A stretch of DNA of 64,000 bases from Rhodospirillales bacterium (GTDB lineage Bacteria; Pseudomonadota; Alphaproteobacteria; Micavibrionales; Micavibrionaceae): the NCBI GenBank assembly GCA_020638395.1, contig JACKIP010000002.1, positions 124,001-188,000 on the forward strand. The letters are read 5' to 3'. The translations under genes were made by a program, and so were the position numbers. Position 1 is the stretch's first letter; every line of letters begins with the position of its first letter. A model generated the notes under the pieces. That model was given only the letters and a program-made list of their open reading frames with translations. It was not told the origin of the DNA and made no database searches. This document shows, piece after piece, positions 1 to 7,707 of this stretch.

Positions 1-425
1 CTGCCTGCCGCAATTTTCCCCTCCGGCACCTCGCAGGTCAACAGAGGCGTCATATCGCCCGTGATCTGGGTATCGCCGTCCAGATATAAGACCCGCTCAT
101 AGGTTTCCGGCAGTAACGGCTCGGTCACCAGCCGCGCCAACGTGCTGACCGGGACATGATTTTTGACAAAATAAACCTCCGGAGCGGGAATGTACTCCTG
201 ACCGGGGACCTCTATAAACCGGAATTGCGGGAAAGACGCTTCCAGCCGCTCGCGCAGAGCGGGATCGCACTCGACCAGAAAAATGAACAGGTCGGTCAGG
301 GCCGCGTGGCGCTGGTGAACCTGCCAGGCGGACACCAGCGTCGGAACCAGAAACCCTTTATTTGTGACATAAAATGTTGCGTGATTGTTCTGCTTTTTCT
401 CTGTCATATTTTCAGGCTCTGGCAT
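1..425 (-). CDS. Glycosyltransferase family 8 (LgtC/WaaJ-like), 3' part outside window
   Basis: The reading frame runs from ATG at 425 to the window edge and gives 141 residues without a stop. It contains FYVTNKGFLVPTLVSAWQV near the N-terminus and ERVLYLDGDTQITGDMTPLL near residue 115. The DGD is the DxD metal and nucleotide-sugar binding motif of GT8 retaining glycosyltransferases, which add hexoses to LPS or other glycans in the cytoplasm. No signal peptide is seen. It is divergent from hisC, 45 bases away. The acceptor sugar cannot be inferred, and the C-terminal half is missing only because the window ends. Confidence 0.8.
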   Translation of the reverse strand, partial: MPEPENMTEKKQNNHATFYVTNKGFLVPTLVSAWQVHQRHAALTDLFIFLVECDPALRERLEASFPQFRFIEVPGQEYIPAPEVYFVKNHVPVSTLARLVTEPLLPETYERVLYLDGDTQITGDMTPLLTCEVPEGKIAAG

Positions 426-470
426 AGAATATCCCTCTGTTTAATTTTTAACCTGCAGAGTAATGCACCC

Positions 471-1565
471 ATGAGCGAATCGCAATCGTCAATTCTGACC
501 CGCCTGCTGCGGCAAGATCTCAGATCCACCTTCACCCCCTATTCTTCGGCCGCCGGAGAGATGGGGAAGCAGGCCGGGGCTATCTATCTGAATGCCAATG
601 AAAATCCGTATCCATTTGACGGGCTGCAAGGGCTGGAGCGGTACGATCTGCAACAACCCGTGGAATTACTGCAGGCGATGGCGGACACGTTCGGCGTCTC
701 TCCGGCGGAAATTGTTGCCACCCGCGGCTCCGATGAAAGCATTGACCTGCTGATCCGCATGTTATGCACACACGGGCGGGATAGTATTCTGATCTGCCCG
801 CCGACCTTTGGCATGTATCAGGTTTATGCCGGGCTTAACGGGGCGCAGACCGTCAAGGTCCCGCTGCGCGAGCAGGACGGCACGTTTTATCTGGATACGG
901 ACCGGATTATTGCTACGGCAAAAGATCCGGCGGCCTCCGTCAAAGCCGTGTTTTTATGCTACCCGAACGCGCCGAGCGGAACCCTGTTCGACCCCGCCGA
1001 GATTGAGAAAATAGCCGATGCCCTGCGCGAGACCTGCGCGGTTGTGGTCGATGAAGCCTATATTGACTTTACGCAAAATGAGAGCTTCTGCAAAAAAAGG
1101 GCGCTCTATCCGAATATGCTGATTTTGCGGACGCTATCCAAAGCCTATGCCCTGGCCGGCGAGCGCGTTGGCTGCACCATTTGCGCCGATCTTGCTTTCT
1201 TGCGCTTTATGCGCGGCTGTCTGGCGCCCTATCCTATTGCGAAATCCGTCGCCCGGAATGCGGTGACGGGATTAACGCTGGCCAAAGACGGGCAGGCCGC
1301 CCGCACCGCCCGGATCATTGCCAACCGGGAAAAACTGGTTGCCGCTTTTCTAAGCTCGGACGACATCGCGCACGTCTATCCGTCGGAAACCAATTTCCTG
1401 CTGGTCAAATTCAAGTCTTATGACGCAGCGCAGGGATATCTGACCCGTGCCGCCGCCCGGAAGATTATCTTGCGGGATATTTCCAATAAGACCGACACGC
1501 CGAATTGCCTACGAATCTCTATCGGCAATGAGGACGAAACCGCGGCGTTGATAGCCTTGCTGTAA
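471..1565 (+). CDS. hisC: Histidinol-phosphate aminotransferase family, PLP-dependent
   Basis: This 364-residue class I/II aminotransferase converts imidazole-acetol phosphate and glutamate to histidinol phosphate, or acts on aromatic amino acids as some HisC paralogues do. YLNANENPYPF is the HisC substrate-end signature, CYPNAPSGT and VVDEAYIDF match the PLP-binding core, and TLSKAYALAGERVG carries the Schiff-base lysine at about residue 224. The frame is open upstream to 156, but the ATG at 471 gives the normal family length and the upstream extension reads across the divergent GT8 gene. It stands alone, away from other his genes. Confidence 0.88.
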   Translation: MSESQSSILTRLLRQDLRSTFTPYSSAAGEMGKQAGAIYLNANENPYPFDGLQGLERYDLQQPVELLQAMADTFGVSPAEIVATRGSDESIDLLIRMLCTHGRDSILICPPTFGMYQVYAGLNGAQTVKVPLREQDGTFYLDTDRIIATAKDPAASVKAVFLCYPNAPSGTLFDPAEIEKIADALRETCAVVVDEAYIDFTQNESFCKKRALYPNMLILRTLSKAYALAGERVGCTICADLAFLRFMRGCLAPYPIAKSVARNAVTGLTLAKDGQAARTARIIANREKLVAAFLSSDDIAHVYPSETNFLLVKFKSYDAAQGYLTRAAARKIILRDISNKTDTPNCLRISIGNEDETAALIALL

Positions 1566-1653
1566 CAGCTTTTTTCCGGGCGAGAACATCTGTCATGCCG
1601 CAAAAACCACGAAACCGCCAATTCTAAGCGCAAAGAAGGGCGACAGGTTTAAA

Positions 1654-1687
1654 CCTCCCCTCTTCCTTTGCAAAGAAAACGGGGAGG
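1654..1687 (-). terminator. Hairpin downstream of ilvC, possible terminator
   Basis: CCTCCCC at 1654-1660 pairs with GGGGAGG at 1681-1687, and the intervening TTCCTTTGCAAAGAAAA is itself nearly palindromic, so a long stem can form just past the ilvC stop. Only three T residues follow on the transcript side, so intrinsic termination would be weak. Confidence 0.4.
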
Positions 1688-1697
1688 CCTTAAGGCT

Positions 1698-2741
1698 TTA
1701 GTTTTTGGCTTTATCGACCAATTTGTTTTTGCCGATCCACGGCATCATAGCGCGAAGTTTTTCGCCGACCTGCTCAATATCGTGTTCGGCCTGCAAGCGG
1801 CGGGTGGCTTTAAAGGACGGTTGTCCGGCCTTGCATTCCAGCATCCAGTCACGGGTAAAGCGGCCGGACTGGATATCATCCAGAACCTTTTTCATCTCTT
1901 TTTTGGTTTTGTCGGTAATAATCCGCGGGCCAGAGACATAATCGCCATATTCTGCGGTATTCGAGATAGAATAGCGCATATTGGCCATGCCGCCTTCATA
2001 CATCAGATCCACGATCAGTTTGACCTCGTGCAGGCACTCAAAATAGGCCATTTCCGGCGCATATCCGGCTTCGGTCAGGGTTTCATATCCGGCCTTAATC
2101 AAAGAGCACAATCCGCCGCACAGGACTGCCTGCTCCCCGAACAGGTCCGTTTCGCATTCTTCACGGAAGCTGGTCTCGATAATCCCGGACCGCCCGCCGC
2201 CAATCGCAGACGCGTAAGACAGGCCAATCGCCAGCGCTGTGTCATTTTTTCCCTGTACAGCTCCGCCGCCAGCATTCTGATGAACGGCAATCAGGCACGG
2301 CACGCCGCCACCCTTTTGATATTCCCCGCGCACCGTATGGCCGGGACCTTTTGGCGCGACCATGAACACATCAATGTCAGAGCGCGGCTCGATCAGGTTA
2401 AAATGAACGTTCAGGCCGTGTGCAAACGCCAGCGCCGCCCCCGGTCTCATGTTGCCATGCAATTCCGCATAGTAAATATCGCGCTGCAGCTCGTCCGGCG
2501 TTGCCATCATGATGACATCGGCCCATTTGGCGCATTCTGCGGGAGACGCGGTCTCGAACCCTGCCGCACGGGCTTTTTCATTCGTCGGGCTATCCGGGCG
2601 CAGGCCTACTTTCAGCTCTGTTACTCCGCTGTCGCGCAGGTTGGCAATATGCGCATGCCCCTGAGATCCGTAGCCGATCACGGCCACTTTTTTCCCTTTA
2701 ATCAGATTAATGTCACAATCCTGATCGTAATAAACTTTCAT
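1698..2741 (-). CDS. ilvC: Ketol-acid reductoisomerase (class I)
   Basis: IlvC isomerises and reduces acetolactate or acetohydroxybutyrate with NADPH and Mg2+ in valine and isoleucine synthesis. At 347 residues it fits the short class I form. The N-terminus KVYYDQDCDINLIKGKKVAV leads into the Rossmann motif GYGSQGHAHIANLRDSG. KGPGHTVRGEY lies in the middle, and the knotted C-terminal domain shows EECETDLFGEQAVLCGG, with metal-binding acidic residues, and YFECLHEVKLIVDLMYEGG. An AGAGGA-type ribosome site precedes the ATG at 2741. No ilvBH lies next to it. Confidence 0.97.
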   Translation of the reverse strand: MKVYYDQDCDINLIKGKKVAVIGYGSQGHAHIANLRDSGVTELKVGLRPDSPTNEKARAAGFETASPAECAKWADVIMMATPDELQRDIYYAELHGNMRPGAALAFAHGLNVHFNLIEPRSDIDVFMVAPKGPGHTVRGEYQKGGGVPCLIAVHQNAGGGAVQGKNDTALAIGLSYASAIGGGRSGIIETSFREECETDLFGEQAVLCGGLCSLIKAGYETLTEAGYAPEMAYFECLHEVKLIVDLMYEGGMANMRYSISNTAEYGDYVSGPRIITDKTKKEMKKVLDDIQSGRFTRDWMLECKAGQPSFKATRRLQAEHDIEQVGEKLRAMMPWIGKNKLVDKAKN

Positions 2742-2825
2742 TTTGTCCTCTTCTTGGTTTGTTGGGGATAGACAGCAACGAAGGAATGATAAAAAAGAAA
2801 AGCACTCCGCAACGTGTCATCAGAT

Positions 2826-2858
2826 CACTAAGTGCATAAAAAAGTGCTGTTGATCAAG
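2826..2858 (+). repeat. 33-base direct repeat, copy 1
   Basis: This begins CACTAAGTGCATAAAA and ends GATCAAG. It matches 3878-3910 at 30 of 33 positions in the same orientation. The two copies bracket about 1 kb that contains the small Cys-rich secreted protein gene and most of the repeat-rich gap. Confidence 0.75.
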
Positions 2859-3030
2859 TTTCTTTTTCAAAAACTGTAGAAGCCTCTGCAAAAGTCCAGA
2901 CTCGTCAAAGTTCTTTCTCTGCAATCTCTGCGCCTCCAGGACGTTCATCGCGTGAACGATAAAACGATAGATTCTGAACCGCAAAGTAAGACAAAGTAAA
3001 ACAAAGTTTTTCTACCTTTTTTCTTCGTCA

Positions 3031-3052
3031 TCACACGGCTTCGTCCGTGTGA
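3031..3052. repeat. ACACGG hairpin repeat, site 1
   Basis: TCACACGG pairs with CCGTGTGA around a short centre (CTTCGT), giving a hairpin. The same element recurs at 19294, 31554, 55815 and 59421, always between genes, with looser versions at 18980 and 43144. Confidence 0.8.
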
Positions 3053-3142
3053 TCCATGAGAGCGTGATATAAGAACGAAGTTACGAAGGAACGAAGTACT
3101 CGAAAAAAACCTTCGTATCTTCGCGTTTAAAAATAAGACATT

Positions 3143-3236
3143 CGTCATTCCCCGGATTTTCGCAGAAAATCCTAGGGGAATCCATAAATACCAATGGATT
3201 GCCTTAGAATTTTCTCTGAAAATTCAGGCAATGACG
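3143..3236. repeat. Large imperfect palindrome resembling RPE/MITE-like elements
   Basis: CGTCATTCCC at 3143 is mirrored by GGCAATGACG at 3227-3236. Inside are nested inverted pairs GATTTTCGCAGAAAATC and GAATTTTCTCTGAAAATTC. The 'CGTCATTCC...GGAATCCA' style resembles short palindromic elements known from Rickettsiales and other alphaproteobacteria. That identification rests on recall and no search was done. Confidence 0.55.
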
Positions 3237-3345
3237 GTGTTATAAAATGTCCTAAAATTAAGCAAAAGCACTATAAGATCCTTCGCCTGCGGCTCAGGAT
3301 GACGAGTCAGGGCTTTTGTGGAGCGTTCGAGAGACAAACCTTGCT

Positions 3346-3798
3346 TTACTTTGTCTTACGCGGCATGGCAGGACGGCATTTCGCTTTTGCATATCCGGCG
3401 GCTTTGCTCTGGTTTTGCATAATGGTCGGATTTTTCAATTCAAAAAACTTCTCTGCAAAATGCTCTGCATAACAAGTGCAATAGGCATGCGGCTCTACAC
3501 CGGCAGGAAGCAAATACACATTCCCCAGACACCCTTTTTCGGTATGGGCGCGTATGTTCGGAGCACTCAGACATTCATCCCGCAACTTGAGAAAAATATG
3601 AGACTCTGGCAGAAGGGGATCCTGCGCTCTCAAGGCAGAAAATTTTTGGGCAAAGCATTCGCAATCATACACATAGGTATTTGCGCCGCCATTCTCACAG
3701 TATTTCAGGGCATAGGCATAATCGTCAGCTTTGGCCATAAACGGCACAAGCAGAACACACAAAAACGATAGAAACACAAGCAGGCTGCCCTTGATCAT
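3346..3798 (-). CDS. Small secreted Cys-rich protein with an internal duplication, unknown function
   Basis: This 150-residue protein begins with a clear signal peptide (GSLLVFLSFLCVLLVPFMAKA, cleavage after about residue 24). The mature part has two similar units. The first is CECFAQKFSALR about 28 residues after the cleavage site, and the second is CTCYAEHFAEKFFE near the C-terminus, each with a CxC followed by aromatic and Lys/Phe positions. Other cysteines could form disulfides in the periplasm. I recognise no named family. It is flanked by direct repeats and transcribed alone, which suggests an accessory gene. Confidence 0.65.
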   Translation of the reverse strand: MIKGSLLVFLSFLCVLLVPFMAKADDYAYALKYCENGGANTYVYDCECFAQKFSALRAQDPLLPESHIFLKLRDECLSAPNIRAHTEKGCLGNVYLLPAGVEPHAYCTCYAEHFAEKFFELKNPTIMQNQSKAAGYAKAKCRPAMPRKTK

Positions 3799-3877
3799 AA
3801 ATAGTACTCCTTATTCAGACTTATACAGAACTCTCTGCAAAAATTGACGAGTCCGAGCCTTAGCAGAGGTTCCTGTA

Positions 3878-3910
3878 CACTAAGTGCATAAAAGAGCGCT
3901 GTCGATCAAG
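3878..3910 (+). repeat. 33-base direct repeat, copy 2, overlapping the rimJ-like stop
   Basis: This differs from 2826-2858 at three positions. Its last five bases overlap the end of the acetyltransferase gene (stop at 3906-3908), so the repeat supplies that gene's stop codon. Confidence 0.75.
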
Positions 3911-4535
3911 CCCCTTTTTCTCTCTCATGGCGCATAAAATCGCTCAGAACCAGTCCGTACAGGACATGATCCTGCCAGCGTCCATCGATCTCGATATAGC
4001 CGCGGGCAAAGCCTTCTTCCTCGAATCCGACCCGCCGCAACAGATTTATACTATCGAAATTATCCGGCAGAACGGCGGCATTCAAGCGGTGCAGCCGTAG
4101 CCGCTCGTGCGAAAAGTAAATAATCATGCGCAGGGCGGCCCGCATATAGCCCTGCCCCTGATGAGTATAATCAAGCCAGTACCCAACCGAGGCATATTGC
4201 GCCGCCCCGCGGCACACATTATTGATGTTCAGCCCTCCGATCATCTTTTCCGGAGAGTCTTCGGTGGCGCGCTTGAAGATCAGGAACGAGTAAGCGCGGT
4301 CACTGGTCCAGTCCTGCCGCACCCGCCGGATACGGCGCTGGAAAAAGGCAGATGACAGGGCATCCTCCGACCATTGCGGCTCAAAGGGGGCCACGAACTC
4401 CTGATTTTTACGCCGCAGTGAAATCCATTCCATTTCATCATCGACTTTTGGCGGACGCAGCAAGACCCTCTGCCCCCGGATTTCAAAATCCGGCAGGATC
4501 TGTTCGTAGTCATCCAGCTCGTCATTCCAGATCAT
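3906..4535 (-). CDS. GNAT acetyltransferase, RimJ/RimL type
   Basis: This 209-residue protein resembles RimJ, which N-terminally acetylates ribosomal protein S5. FEIRGQRVLLRPPKVDDEMEW is the usual N-terminal strand of this branch. YWLDYTHQGQGYMRAALRM gives the acetyl-CoA pyrophosphate loop (Q/R-x-x-G-x-G/A), and VLPDNFDSINLLRRVGFEEEG is the typical C-terminal motif. The protein substrate is an inference, since close relatives acetylate other proteins or antibiotics. It has its own ATG at 4535 and stands alone on the minus strand. Confidence 0.8.
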   Translation of the reverse strand: MIWNDELDDYEQILPDFEIRGQRVLLRPPKVDDEMEWISLRRKNQEFVAPFEPQWSEDALSSAFFQRRIRRVRQDWTSDRAYSFLIFKRATEDSPEKMIGGLNINNVCRGAAQYASVGYWLDYTHQGQGYMRAALRMIIYFSHERLRLHRLNAAVLPDNFDSINLLRRVGFEEEGFARGYIEIDGRWQDHVLYGLVLSDFMRHEREKGA

Positions 4536-4677
4536 TCTGATTAGATTACTATATTATGGCAAGAAATGAAATAGAAAGTACGATAGCACTGTTATTACCT
4601 AAGGTATATATCTTATTTCTTCGCCTTTCTTAGCCCCCCTTGTCTGTTTCAAATGTCGCTTAATCGTTTCCGCGGTC

Positions 4678-5367
4678 CTACGACAAGGTCCGCAAAAACT
4701 TTTCCGCGGCGTTTTTTTCGGCGGCGCGGCGCGAGGTTCCGTGCCCGTCCACCGGAGAAAACCCCTGAACTTGTACAGATATCGTAAATTCCGGGGCGTG
4801 ATCCGGTCCCGTACGATCGACCATCTCATAGGACGGGAGGGGCAATCCGCGCCCCTGCGCCCATTCCTGCAGCGCCGTTTTCGGGTCCTGCGGCGGCGCG
4901 GTCATGACATCCAGAAGATCATCCCATAAGGCGGAAATCAGGCGGGCGCACTCTGTCAGATCACAATCCAGATACAATGCGCCCAGCAAAGATTCAACGC
5001 CGTCCGCCAGCATATGCTCGTTTTCAGCGCCGCCCGCCGCCCGTTCACTGTCGGACAGGATCAGAACCTCCCCCAGATCAAGCTTGCGGGCAACCTTTGC
5101 CAGAGTTTTTCCCTGCACCAGAGCCGCATGCCGTTTTGCCAGATCACCCTCTTTTTCCTGGGGATAGCGGCGATAGAGCAAATCCGCGACCACCAGCCCC
5201 AGAACACGGTCTCCAAGAAATTCCAGCCGTTCATAATTGGTCTCACTGCCGCCACCGGACTGCACCGACACGCTGGAATGCGTCATCGCCGTGCGCAGTA
5301 GTTCCTTATTCCGGAAGGTATACCCGATTGTCGTTTGCAGAGTATCAAAAGAAGTATGATGAGTCAT
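4678..5367 (-). CDS. rnc: Ribonuclease III
   Basis: RNase III cleaves double-stranded RNA in rRNA and mRNA processing. The 229-residue protein has the signature NYERLEFLGDRVLGLVVAD with the catalytic acidic residues, a second acidic cluster around DGVESLLGALYLD, and a C-terminal double-stranded RNA-binding domain starting near DPKTALQEWAQGRGLPLPSY and ending SRRAAEKNAAEKFL. The usual partners lepB and era are not adjacent. The upstream neighbour on the same strand is a SCO1-like gene about 40 bases away. Confidence 0.96.
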   Translation of the reverse strand: MTHHTSFDTLQTTIGYTFRNKELLRTAMTHSSVSVQSGGGSETNYERLEFLGDRVLGLVVADLLYRRYPQEKEGDLAKRHAALVQGKTLAKVARKLDLGEVLILSDSERAAGGAENEHMLADGVESLLGALYLDCDLTECARLISALWDDLLDVMTAPPQDPKTALQEWAQGRGLPLPSYEMVDRTGPDHAPEFTISVQVQGFSPVDGHGTSRRAAEKNAAEKFLRTLS

Positions 5368-5410
5368 ATGAACGCGCGCTTTTCCTGTTTTCTGTCGAAT
5401 GTCTTACGCT

Positions 5411-6040
5411 TTACGGAAGAGCCCCGTCGATCTCCGCCGCCACATCCGCCGGCTTGTCTTTCATGTCAAACACCAGCAACAGCTCATTTGCAGGAGACAT
5501 CAGGTAGGTAAAGGTTGAGTGATCCATCATGTAGTTGCCGTCTCCCATCATCGGATTTTCAACCTTGCTGGCATAGACTTTATAAGCGGATTTTACGGCT
5601 TCAATCTGGTCTTTTGTGCCGGTTAATCCGATAATCCGGGGATCAAACAGGGCAACATAGTCCTTCATTGCGGCGACATCGTCGCGTTCCGGGTCGATTG
5701 TGATGAATAAAGGGACGATTTTGGCATCTTTTTCGCCATTTTCATGCAAAATATCCAGAATTTGCGAAATTTTCTGTAATTCTCCGGGGCAAATGCCGGG
5801 ACAGTGCGTAAATCCGAAAAACATCAGTTTATAGCGGTCGGCATAATTAGCCTCTGTAACGGGCGTCCCGTTCTGGTCCGTCAGGGAGAACGGCCCCCCG
5901 ACCGTGCTGGAGGCCTTGACCGGGACCGGTGCGGCAGCATCTTCGGAAAATTGCGGCATCTGCGCAATCAGATAGGCCATACCGCCAACGCAGACAAGGA
6001 AAATAACGGACAAAATAAGGATCAGCTTTTTTTCATTCAT
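5411..6040 (-). CDS. SCO1/SenC-family copper chaperone (PrrC-like)
   Basis: SCO proteins deliver copper to the CuA site of cytochrome oxidase or act as periplasmic thiol reductases. The ATG at 6040 begins an uncleaved membrane anchor (LILILSVIFLVCVGGMAYLIA) followed by a thioredoxin-fold domain. GFTHCPGICPGELQKI supplies the CxxxC copper ligands and MMDHSTFTYLM supplies the distal His. A TTG seven codons upstream is less likely. The length is 209 residues. The cbb3 assembly genes at the other end of the window are consistent with investment in terminal oxidases. Confidence 0.92.
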   Translation of the reverse strand: MNEKKLILILSVIFLVCVGGMAYLIAQMPQFSEDAAAPVPVKASSTVGGPFSLTDQNGTPVTEANYADRYKLMFFGFTHCPGICPGELQKISQILDILHENGEKDAKIVPLFITIDPERDDVAAMKDYVALFDPRIIGLTGTKDQIEAVKSAYKVYASKVENPMMGDGNYMMDHSTFTYLMSPANELLLVFDMKDKPADVAAEIDGALP

Positions 6041-6071
6041 ACCCGGCAATATACGCCGCAAGGCCGAAATT

Positions 6072-6323
6072 TCAAGGAAAGAGTTTTTTCTTGAGATGCG
6101 CTCCGGCGGGACTATCCAGAAACGCTTTCACAAATGCCACATTCCGCGCCCGGTCGATCTGAACGGCCTTTGTATCAGGAGATGGAGTGTCCGCAGCCTT
6201 GTCAGAGGGTGGTGACACCAGGGCAGAGCGGCACTTTTGCAGAGTTTCCTGCGAGATTTTTTCACGGATACCAGCCATCGCGGCGCGCAGTTTTTCAATG
6301 TTTTGACGGCGATCTGCGGACAT
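6072..6323 (-). CDS. Small hypothetical protein upstream of the SCO1-like gene
   Basis: This 83-residue, charged, probably cytoplasmic protein begins MSADRRQNIEKLRAAMAGIREKI, has a Pro/Ser-rich linker in the middle, and ends in a basic tail (HLKKKLFP). There is no signal peptide or membrane segment. It lies 31 bases before the SCO1-like ATG on the same strand and so may be co-transcribed with it. It is divergent from waaA. I recognise no family, and the call rests on position and a complete frame. Confidence 0.5.
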   Translation of the reverse strand: MSADRRQNIEKLRAAMAGIREKISQETLQKCRSALVSPPSDKAADTPSPDTKAVQIDRARNVAFVKAFLDSPAGAHLKKKLFP

Positions 6324-6405
6324 TTCGAAAAAGATCCCTTGTTTGGCTTTCGATTCTGTCTATTTTAGCGATAAACTGTTAATAGCCTGTTATGATTGAG
6401 GTTCC

Positions 6406-7707
6406 ATGTTTCTGACACTCTATCGCGGTTTGACCTCCTGTGCAGCGGTGCCTCTGACGGCCCTGCTGAAACGGCGGCTGCGCAAGGGAAAAGAAGACCC
6501 TCTGCGCTGGCGGGAAAAAACCGGCACTGCCTCGGCACCCAGACCGCAAGGCCCGCTGATCTGGCTTCATGCCGCCAGCGTCGGGGAAGCGCAGTCTGCC
6601 CTGATCCTGATTGAAAAAATTCTCTGGCACGACCCGGACCTTCACGTCCTGATTACCAGCGGGACCGTGACCTCGGCCCGGCTGTTGTCCGAGCGCCTAC
6701 CTTCCCGCGCCCTGCACCAGTTCGCCCCGCTCGATCATCCGGCATGGGTGCGGACATTTCTGGAACACTGGCAGCCCGATCTTGCCTTGTGGCTGGAATC
6801 AGAATTGTGGCCGAATATGCTGGGGGCGCTGTCATCACGCAAGATCCCCGTCCTGCTGCTGAATGCCCGCCTGTCTGAAGCCTCCTTCCATTCCTGGCAG
6901 AGGCTTGGCGGCATGCCCCGGCAGATACTGCAGGCCTTCTCGCTCATTCTCTGCCAGACCGAAACAGACGCCGTTTTTTACCGGCAACTGGGGGCAGAGC
7001 GGGTGGAGGTCAGCGGAAATATCAAATATAGCGCCGCCCCCCTGCCCTATGATCCGCAAAAGCTCGCGGCCCTGCAAAAGTCCGTCGGGGCGCGGCCTCT
7101 GTGGGTGTATGCCAGCACGCACGCCCCCGAAGAAGAGTTGGCGGCGCGCCTGCATCAACGCCTGAAAGCCGAAATTCCGGACCTTTTAACCGTGATAGTC
7201 CCCCGGCACCCGGAGCGGGGAGACACTCTTGCCGCGCAGTTGCAAAATCATCCGGATCTGTCCCTGTGCCGCCGGACCGGTCAGCATCACCTGCCGCCGG
7301 AGGGGACCGATCTGTATCTGTGCGACACGATGGGAGAATTGGGATTATTCTACCGCCTCGCCCCGCTTGCCGCTATCGGGCGGTCATTCAGCGCGGATGG
7401 CGGCGGCGGACATAATCCGATTGAAGCCGCGCAACTGGGATGTGCGGTCCTGCACGGCCCTCATGTACAGAACCTGCAGGAAATCTATGACGATATGGCG
7501 GCGGCAGGAGCCTGTCTGCCGCTGCGCGATGAAGAAGAGTTTTACCAGACACTCCGCACGTTATTGACCTCTCCGCAGTATCTGGCGGCGGCACAGCGCC
7601 GGGCGGAGGCTTTTGTCGCCGGGCAGCAGGATATTCTGAATGGTATCTGGACGGCTCTTCTCCCTTATTTATCGGTTTTGCACCATAAGCAGGCGAGGCA
7701 CGCATGA
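6406..7707 (+). CDS. waaA: 3-deoxy-D-manno-octulosonic acid transferase
   Basis: WaaA (KdtA, GT30) transfers Kdo from CMP-Kdo to the lipid A precursor at the inner membrane. The 433-residue protein has the N-terminal anchor region, the GT30 motifs LIWLHAASVGEAQSALILI, ALWLESELWPNML, LLNARLSEASFHSW and CQTETDAVFYRQLGAERVEV, and the C-terminal CMP-binding region GRSFSADGGGGHNPIEAAQLG. It starts a five-gene plus-strand operon and overlaps lpxK by four bases (ATGA), which indicates translational coupling within lipid A-Kdo synthesis. Confidence 0.95.
   Translation: MFLTLYRGLTSCAAVPLTALLKRRLRKGKEDPLRWREKTGTASAPRPQGPLIWLHAASVGEAQSALILIEKILWHDPDLHVLITSGTVTSARLLSERLPSRALHQFAPLDHPAWVRTFLEHWQPDLALWLESELWPNMLGALSSRKIPVLLLNARLSEASFHSWQRLGGMPRQILQAFSLILCQTETDAVFYRQLGAERVEVSGNIKYSAAPLPYDPQKLAALQKSVGARPLWVYASTHAPEEELAARLHQRLKAEIPDLLTVIVPRHPERGDTLAAQLQNHPDLSLCRRTGQHHLPPEGTDLYLCDTMGELGLFYRLAPLAAIGRSFSADGGGGHNPIEAAQLGCAVLHGPHVQNLQEIYDDMAAAGACLPLRDEEEFYQTLRTLLTSPQYLAAAQRRAEAFVAGQQDILNGIWTALLPYLSVLHHKQARHA

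Larger units (their letters stand above)
2742..3345. repeat. Repeat-rich intergenic region between ilvC and a Cys-rich gene
   Basis: About 600 bases hold no convincing gene. From left to right the region contains one copy of a 33-base direct repeat (2826-2858), a 'tctctgcgcctcc' phrase near 2920, an AAAGTAAGACAAAGTAAAAC phrase (2979-3007), an ACACGG hairpin (3031-3052), a large imperfect palindrome (3143-3236), a 24-base repeat shared with 59463-59486, and an AGATCCTTCGCC...CAGGATGACG phrase (3276-3304). The small open frame at 2945-3148 lies inside these repeats and is not a believable gene. Confidence 0.7.

Noticed and set aside
156..470. N-terminal extension of HisC to 156
   Set aside because: The segment is antisense to a conserved GT8 gene, and the ATG at 471 gives the standard HisC start.
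1668..2771. 367-residue open frame on the plus strand opposite ilvC
   Set aside because: It mirrors the ilvC codons on the other strand and has no recognisable domain, while ilvC is unmistakable.
2945..3148. 67-residue minus-strand frame in the repeat-rich gap
   Set aside because: It consists of dispersed repeat phrases that occur untranslated elsewhere in the window.
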